Source of the DNA: Candidatus Binatia bacterium
GTDB lineage: Bacteria > Desulfobacterota > Binatia > UBA12015
Direction of reading: 5' to 3'
Assembly: GCA_036563615.1 (NCBI GenBank)
Contig: DATCMB010000022.1
Coordinates: forward strand, 310,001-374,000
DNA: 64,000 nucleotides
The notes under the pieces were generated by a model that was given only the letters and a program-made list of their open reading frames with translations, ran no database searches and was not told where the DNA came from. Shown here piece after piece: positions 59,851 to 64,000 of the stretch. Numbering within the stretch: the stretch's first letter is position 1; each line of letters opens with the position of its first letter. The translations under genes were made by a program, and so were the position numbers.

Positions 59851-62313
59851 CTATTGTGCCACGGCCGGCGGCGCGCTGCCTTCCGACGGCAGAAGCACGC
59901 CGGTCTCGCCGTCCGCGGGCTCCACGTCGACGCGCGGGTTGCGCACGTTCTCGGCCGGCAGCAGGACGCCCACCGTCGTCGCCCGCTCCGGCGGGCGCTC
60001 CGCGGGCCGCCCCGGGGCGACGCGCTCCGACGTCAGGCGGTGCGGCTCGACCTTGCCGCGCGTCCCCGCGAACACGCTCTTGCCGGTCAGCGCCGCGCGG
60101 AAGCGCTGGCGCTCCTCCTCCGTCACCGACGCCATGACCGCGGGGTTCCGCAGGATGCGCGGCGTCAGCAGGATGATCAGGTTGACCTTGTCCTTCGAGT
60201 CGTCGTTGAACTTGAAGAAGTTCCCGAGCACCGGGATGTCGGACAGGTAGGGCACGCTGCTCTCGCTCTTGCGCAGCGAGTCCGAGATCAGCCCGCCGAT
60301 CGCGACCGTCTGGTTGTCCTTGACGACGACGCTGGTGGTCGCCGAGCGCACGGTGGTGGTCGGACCGAGCTGCAGCACCTGCAGCTCGCTGGTCGGGACC
60401 AGCGCCGACACCTCCTGGAAGATCAGCAGGCGGACGGTGTCGCCCTCGGAGATCTGCGGCGTGAGCCGCAGCGTGATGCCGACGTCGCGACGGTCGACCT
60501 GGCTGAAGGTGTTCTCGAGGTTGGTCTCGTTGGTCGAGCGGCTGGTGACGAACGGCACGTTCTGACCGACGACGATCTCGGCCTCCTCGTTGTCGGTGGT
60601 CATGATCGTCGGCGCGGACAGCACGTTGATGTCGGTGTCCGCCTCGAGCGCGCTCAGCAGCAGCGCGCCGGCCGGGATCTTGGTGCCGTCGGCGAGGACG
60701 ATCGACTGCTCGCTGATCAGCGCGGCCAGCAGGCCGGAGAGGCTGCCGAGGCCCGCGGCGTCGCCGCCCTGGATGGTCTGCGTCACCGGGTTCAGGTTGC
60801 GGAAGTTGACGCGCCCCAGCGCGACGCCGCCGTCGGCCGACACGCCGCCCTGCATCTCGATGCCGAGCTGACGCGCGCGCGACAGCGACACCTCGAAGAT
60901 GATCGCCTCGACCAGCACCTGGCGCCGCGGGATGTCGAGCTTCTCGATGACCTCGCGGATCGTCTCGTAGTCCTGCGGCGCGGCGCTGATGACCAGCGAG
61001 TTGGTCGCCGGGTCGGCGGTGACGCGCACGCCGGACTCGAACTCGACCGCGGGCGCGCCGGTGCCGGCGCTGACCACGCCGCCCGCCGTGCCGGGCTGCG
61101 ACACGCTGCGACCGGTGCCGGGCAGCGCGCCCGAGCTCGGGCGGCTGATCGTGCTGCGGCCGAAGTCGCCGAGCGACTGCGAGCCGGTCGCGGTGCGGAA
61201 GCGGCCACTGCCGAAGCGCCCGCCGCCCTCGGTCACCGCGCGTCCGGGCAGGATCTGGCGCGGCACCGTGTTGGTCGTCGTGCCGACGAGCTCGGCGAGC
61301 ACCTGCACCATCTCCGTCGCGTCCGCGTGGCGCAGGTAATAGACGTTGATCCGCCCGGTGCCCCGCGGCAGCGGACGATCGAGCTTGTCGATCAGCGCGT
61401 ACGCCTGACGGAGCTCGAGCGGGCTGCCGATCACCACCACCGAGTTCGAGCGCTCGTCGGGCACGACGCGCAGCCCGCCCGGACCGCGCGCCGCGCTGCC
61501 GGGTTGCTTGCCCGCCGTGCCGACGCCGGGCACGGAGCTCGTCGTCGTCGACGTCGTACTGCGCGCGCCGCTGTCCTGGTCCTCGATCGCTTCGCGCAGG
61601 ATGTTCGCGACGTCGGACGCGAAGGCGTGCTTGAGGTGGATGACCTCGACCGTGCGCTCCTGGCCCGGCACGTCGAGGCCGAGGATCAGCTCGACGAGAC
61701 GCGCGATGTTCACCTCGCTGTCGACGATGATCAGCGAGTTGGTCGGCGCGTAGGCGGAGATCAGGCCGTCGCGCGACACGAGCGGCTGCAGCAGCTGGGC
61801 GGCGGCCTGCGCCTCGAGGTGCTCGAGCGGCACGACGTGCGTGACGTAGGTGTCCGACGGCTGGTCGGTCTTGCCGCCGTCGACCGGCAGCCCGGCCGTC
61901 TTGGCGTCCTTGATCGCGACGATCTTCACCACCGGTCCGGTGTCGACCAGCGTGAAGCCCTTCACCTGCAGCACCGACTGGAAGACCCGGTAGGCCTCGT
62001 CGACGGTGATCTTGCTCGGCGAGATCACCGACACCTTGCCCTTGACCTTCTCGTCGAGCAAAAAGTTCTTGCCGGTGATCTCGCTGATGAACTTGGCCAG
62101 GGTCGCGATCTCGACGTCCTGGAAGTCCATCACGACGAGGTCGTCGGGCGCGAGCGGCTGCGGCGCGGACGCCTCCGCCGGGGGCGTCGGCTCGGGCTCG
62201 TCCTGGGCGCGCGTCGGCACGCCGAGCGCGAGCACGGCCAAGAGCGGCAGCAGTACGGCGACGATCGCGGTGCCGCGTCGGCTGCGGGACACGTGCGGGG
62301 CCCGGGTGCTCAA
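59851..62313 (-). CDS. gspD: type II secretion secretin GspD
   Basis: An 820-residue outer-membrane secretin. A signal peptide (AIVAVLLPLLAVLALGVPTRA) is followed by N0 (VVMDFQDVEIATLAKFISEI), N1-N3 domains (repeats such as YAPTNSLIIVDSEVNIARLV), a Ser/Gly-rich linker in N3, and the secretin domain (VLVEAIIFEVSLSRARQLGI, VPYLSDIPVLGNFFKF). The C-terminal ~75 residues may bind a pilotin. The start is TTG 62313, overlapping the gspC stop (TTGA). It forms the exit pore. Confidence 0.96.
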   Translation of the reverse strand: MSTRAPHVSRSRRGTAIVAVLLPLLAVLALGVPTRAQDEPEPTPPAEASAPQPLAPDDLVVMDFQDVEIATLAKFISEITGKNFLLDEKVKGKVSVISPSKITVDEAYRVFQSVLQVKGFTLVDTGPVVKIVAIKDAKTAGLPVDGGKTDQPSDTYVTHVVPLEHLEAQAAAQLLQPLVSRDGLISAYAPTNSLIIVDSEVNIARLVELILGLDVPGQERTVEVIHLKHAFASDVANILREAIEDQDSGARSTTSTTTSSVPGVGTAGKQPGSAARGPGGLRVVPDERSNSVVVIGSPLELRQAYALIDKLDRPLPRGTGRINVYYLRHADATEMVQVLAELVGTTTNTVPRQILPGRAVTEGGGRFGSGRFRTATGSQSLGDFGRSTISRPSSGALPGTGRSVSQPGTAGGVVSAGTGAPAVEFESGVRVTADPATNSLVISAAPQDYETIREVIEKLDIPRRQVLVEAIIFEVSLSRARQLGIEMQGGVSADGGVALGRVNFRNLNPVTQTIQGGDAAGLGSLSGLLAALISEQSIVLADGTKIPAGALLLSALEADTDINVLSAPTIMTTDNEEAEIVVGQNVPFVTSRSTNETNLENTFSQVDRRDVGITLRLTPQISEGDTVRLLIFQEVSALVPTSELQVLQLGPTTTVRSATTSVVVKDNQTVAIGGLISDSLRKSESSVPYLSDIPVLGNFFKFNDDSKDKVNLIILLTPRILRNPAVMASVTEEERQRFRAALTGKSVFAGTRGKVEPHRLTSERVAPGRPAERPPERATTVGVLLPAENVRNPRVDVEPADGETGVLLPSEGSAPPAVAQ

Positions 62314-63251
62314 CGGATCTCGTAGGAGAGGGTGCGAGTCTCGCCCCCGCGGACGATGTCCACGTTGAGGCGCTTCTCGCCCTGCAGCTCCTGAAGCAAC
62401 GACATCGCGCGCGCGGGGTCGTTGAGCTCGATGCCGTTCACCCGCTGGACGACGTCGTTGTTCTGCAGACCGATCTTCTGGAACAGGCTGCCCGGCCGGA
62501 TGGCGAAGACGCGGAAGCCGTTGGTCTTGCCGTCCTGCATGTTGGGCACCGCCCGCATCTGCGTGAAGAGCTGCGACAGGTTCTCGAGCGAGTGGTCGAC
62601 CTCGGCCTGCGCGACCAGGTAGCGGTCCTCGCCGATCTTGCGGATCTGCGAATCGTCGTCGGCCTGGGTCGAGGCGGCGGTCGACACGGCCGTCGTGGTC
62701 GTGCTCGCGCCGCCGAGGCCGAGGTTCGGCGGCACCGTGAGCAGCTCCTCCTGTCCGTCACGGCGCAGCGTCATGCGCCGCCAACCGATGTCGATCACCT
62801 CCGCTCCTCCCACCTTGTCGCCGATGCCGAGGATCTTCTGCTCCTTCGACTGCGCGTCCTCGATCACCGCGTAGCGCTTCGCGCCGTAGCGGCCCGTGCC
62901 GAGCAGGGTCACCGACGCGGGTCCGCTGCGCAGGGTCGTGCTCGAGCCCGACACCACCGGCTCCGTCGCCGGAACCGCCGCGAACAGGTCGCGGCGCGCG
63001 ATCGCGAGGTAGTCGGACAGCGGCCGCAGCTTGGTGCGGGTCTCGCGATCGGTCGTGGCGTGCTGGAACGAGACGCCGGCGCGCGACAGCCGGCCCCGGA
63101 CGACGCTGGACACGGCTTGAGCCGCGAACGTCGCGGCGAGGGCCAACAGGATCAGGTGTGCCGTAATCCAGTACGGTCGGCGGATCCTCGTGAGCACGAC
63201 GCGTGACACGTATGCCAACCCGTGCAGGGCTGCAAGCGCGTGGACACGCAA
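62310..63251 (-). CDS. gspC: type II secretion protein GspC
   Basis: A ~313-residue inner-membrane protein that links the platform to the secretin. One helix (WITAHLILLALAATFAAQAV) follows a short basic start. The HR domain (~65-160) has LGTGRYGAKRYAVIEDAQ, and a PDZ domain ends the protein (FQKIGLQNNDVVQRVNGIEL, RAMSLLQELQGEKRLNVDI). TTG 63251 is chosen because GAGG lies six bases upstream; GTG 63293 and GTG 63209 are alternatives. First gene of gspC-N, divergent from lysS. Confidence 0.88.
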   Translation of the reverse strand: MRVHALAALHGLAYVSRVVLTRIRRPYWITAHLILLALAATFAAQAVSSVVRGRLSRAGVSFQHATTDRETRTKLRPLSDYLAIARRDLFAAVPATEPVVSGSSTTLRSGPASVTLLGTGRYGAKRYAVIEDAQSKEQKILGIGDKVGGAEVIDIGWRRMTLRRDGQEELLTVPPNLGLGGASTTTTAVSTAASTQADDDSQIRKIGEDRYLVAQAEVDHSLENLSQLFTQMRAVPNMQDGKTNGFRVFAIRPGSLFQKIGLQNNDVVQRVNGIELNDPARAMSLLQELQGEKRLNVDIVRGGETRTLSYEIR

Positions 63252-63280
63252 TTGACGCCTCGGAGAGCCTCCAGTAAAAG
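63252..63280 (+). promoter_or_regulatory. sigma70-type promoter of lysS
   Basis: TTGACG (63252-63257), 17-base spacer, TAAAAG (63275-63280). Predicted +1 is near 63287, about 15 bases before ATG 63302. Confidence 0.65.
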
Positions 63281-63301
63281 CGCGCGCGTCCACGTCCGCT
63301 G

Positions 63302-64000
63302 ATGAGCTCCGAGCAGCGCCGCGCCCCGACCGAAGACGACTTGACCGCCACGCGTCGGGCCAAGCTCGCTGAGCTGCGCGCGCAGGGCAAGGCGTACCCG
63401 AACCGCTTCAAGCCGCAGCACCACGCGGCCGAGCTGCACGCGGCGCACGGCGAGAAGGACGCCGCCACCCTCGAGGCCGAGAAGCCCGAGGCTTCGGTCG
63501 CCGGGCGCATCGTCGCGAACCGCGACTTCGGCAAGGCGCTGTTCGTCGTCGTCGAGGACGTGAGCGGGCGCATCCAGACCTACCTCCGGCGCGACGCGCT
63601 CGGCGAGGAGGAGTTCAAGCTCGCGCGCTCGCTCGACCTGGGCGATCTGATCGGCGTCGAGGGGACGGTGTTCCGCACGCGCAAGGGCGAGCTCACCGTC
63701 GAGGCGCGCCGGCTCGTGATGCTCGCCAAGTGCCTGCACACGCTGCCCGAGAAGTGGCACGGCCTCTCGGACGTCGAGATCCGCTACCGGAAGCGCTACC
63801 TCGACCTGATCGCGAACCGCGAGGTGCGCGAGGTGTTCCTCGCGCGCTCGAAGATCCTGGCGGGCATCCGCAGCTTCCTCACCGCGCGCGACTTCGTCGA
63901 GGTCGAGACGCCGATCCTGCAGACCATCGCCGGCGGCGCCGCGGCGCGTCCGTTCCTCACGCACCACAACACCCTCGACCTCGACCTGCAGCTGCGGATC
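63302..64000 (+). CDS. lysS: lysyl-tRNA synthetase class II (partial, runs off window end)
   Basis: The first 233 residues of LysRS. After a polar start (EDDLTATRRAKLAELRAQGK, typical of LysS), the OB-fold anticodon domain has SVAGRIVANRDFGKALFVVV, DLGDLIGVEGTVFRTRKGEL and LPEKWHGLSDVEIRYRKRYL. Motif 1 of the class II core begins in SFLTARDFVEVETPILQTIA. ATG 63302 is preceded by a good promoter. The rest lies beyond 64000. Confidence 0.95.
   Translation, partial: MSSEQRRAPTEDDLTATRRAKLAELRAQGKAYPNRFKPQHHAAELHAAHGEKDAATLEAEKPEASVAGRIVANRDFGKALFVVVEDVSGRIQTYLRRDALGEEEFKLARSLDLGDLIGVEGTVFRTRKGELTVEARRLVMLAKCLHTLPEKWHGLSDVEIRYRKRYLDLIANREVREVFLARSKILAGIRSFLTARDFVEVETPILQTIAGGAAARPFLTHHNTLDLDLQLRI

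Noticed and set aside
1-64000. CRISPR arrays, IS elements, prophage, tRNA or rRNA genes
   Set aside because: No regularly spaced repeats, transposase or integrase motifs, tRNA-like cloverleaf or rRNA segments were seen on reading both strands.

Overview
The window is a high-GC (roughly 70% by eye), tightly packed Gram-negative chromosome segment. Lipid A synthesis, an outer-membrane assembly lipoprotein (BamD) and a full type II secretion system show an outer membrane. Gene content resembles deltaproteobacterial-grade lineages such as Desulfobacterota, Myxococcota or Candidatus Binatota; this placement is inference. I see no rRNA, tRNA, IS element, prophage or CRISPR array.

Layout. 1-3.1 kb: cobA-hemD fusion, hemB and a VOC-fold protein (+). 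3.1-5.3 kb: a minus-strand trio headed by a UGSC-type selenoprotein, read through an in-frame TGA followed by a SECIS-like hairpin. 5.7-8.2 kb: lytic transglycosylase lipoprotein, lone RelE/ParE-like toxin, hisC. 8.4-13 kb: GldA/GldF/GldG-type ABC system with a DUF4340 protein (-). 13.2-18.2 kb: polA, an ECF sigma/anti-sigma pair and two unknown proteins (+). 18.2-23.3 kb: bamD, a two-part E1-like activating enzyme, a MoaD/CysO-like sulfur carrier, a cysteine synthase and ATP sulfurylase (-). 23.3-26.7 kb: ECF vitamin/metabolite transporter (S, fused A-A', T). 26.7-30.3 kb: fabF and two ArsA/Get3-like ATPases. 30.4-37.3 kb: LapA-LapB-like protein, rsfS, nadD, proA, proB, obg, rpmA, rplU (-). 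37.4-41.8 kb: glutaredoxin-like, plsX, HAD phosphatase (+), then a STAS-like protein and rlpA (-). 42-47 kb: a PspC/ECF sigma/anti-sigma/PspC module, yebC, ruvCAB (+). 47-50.7 kb: an NtrY-like histidine kinase followed by a response-regulator receiver domain fused directly to LpxC. 50.8-63.3 kb: gspC-N, complete and in canonical order (-). The window ends inside lysS (+).

How the genes work together. Envelope biogenesis dominates: LpxC, LapB-like, BamD, RlpA, MltD-like, FabF, PlsX, PspC and T2SS genes are all here. The most unusual item is the receiver-LpxC fusion beside its likely sensor kinase, which would put the committed step of lipid A synthesis under direct phosphorelay control. Two gene pairs (E1-like and ArsA-like) each look like complementary half-enzymes. 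Neighbouring genes are often joined by NTGA stop/start overlaps, and nadD, the cysteine synthase and the LapAB-like gene have no plausible ATG, GTG or TTG start and seem to begin with CTG. Several sigma70-type promoters (TTGAC-N16/18-TA) place transcription starts at or very near start codons, suggesting leaderless mRNAs.
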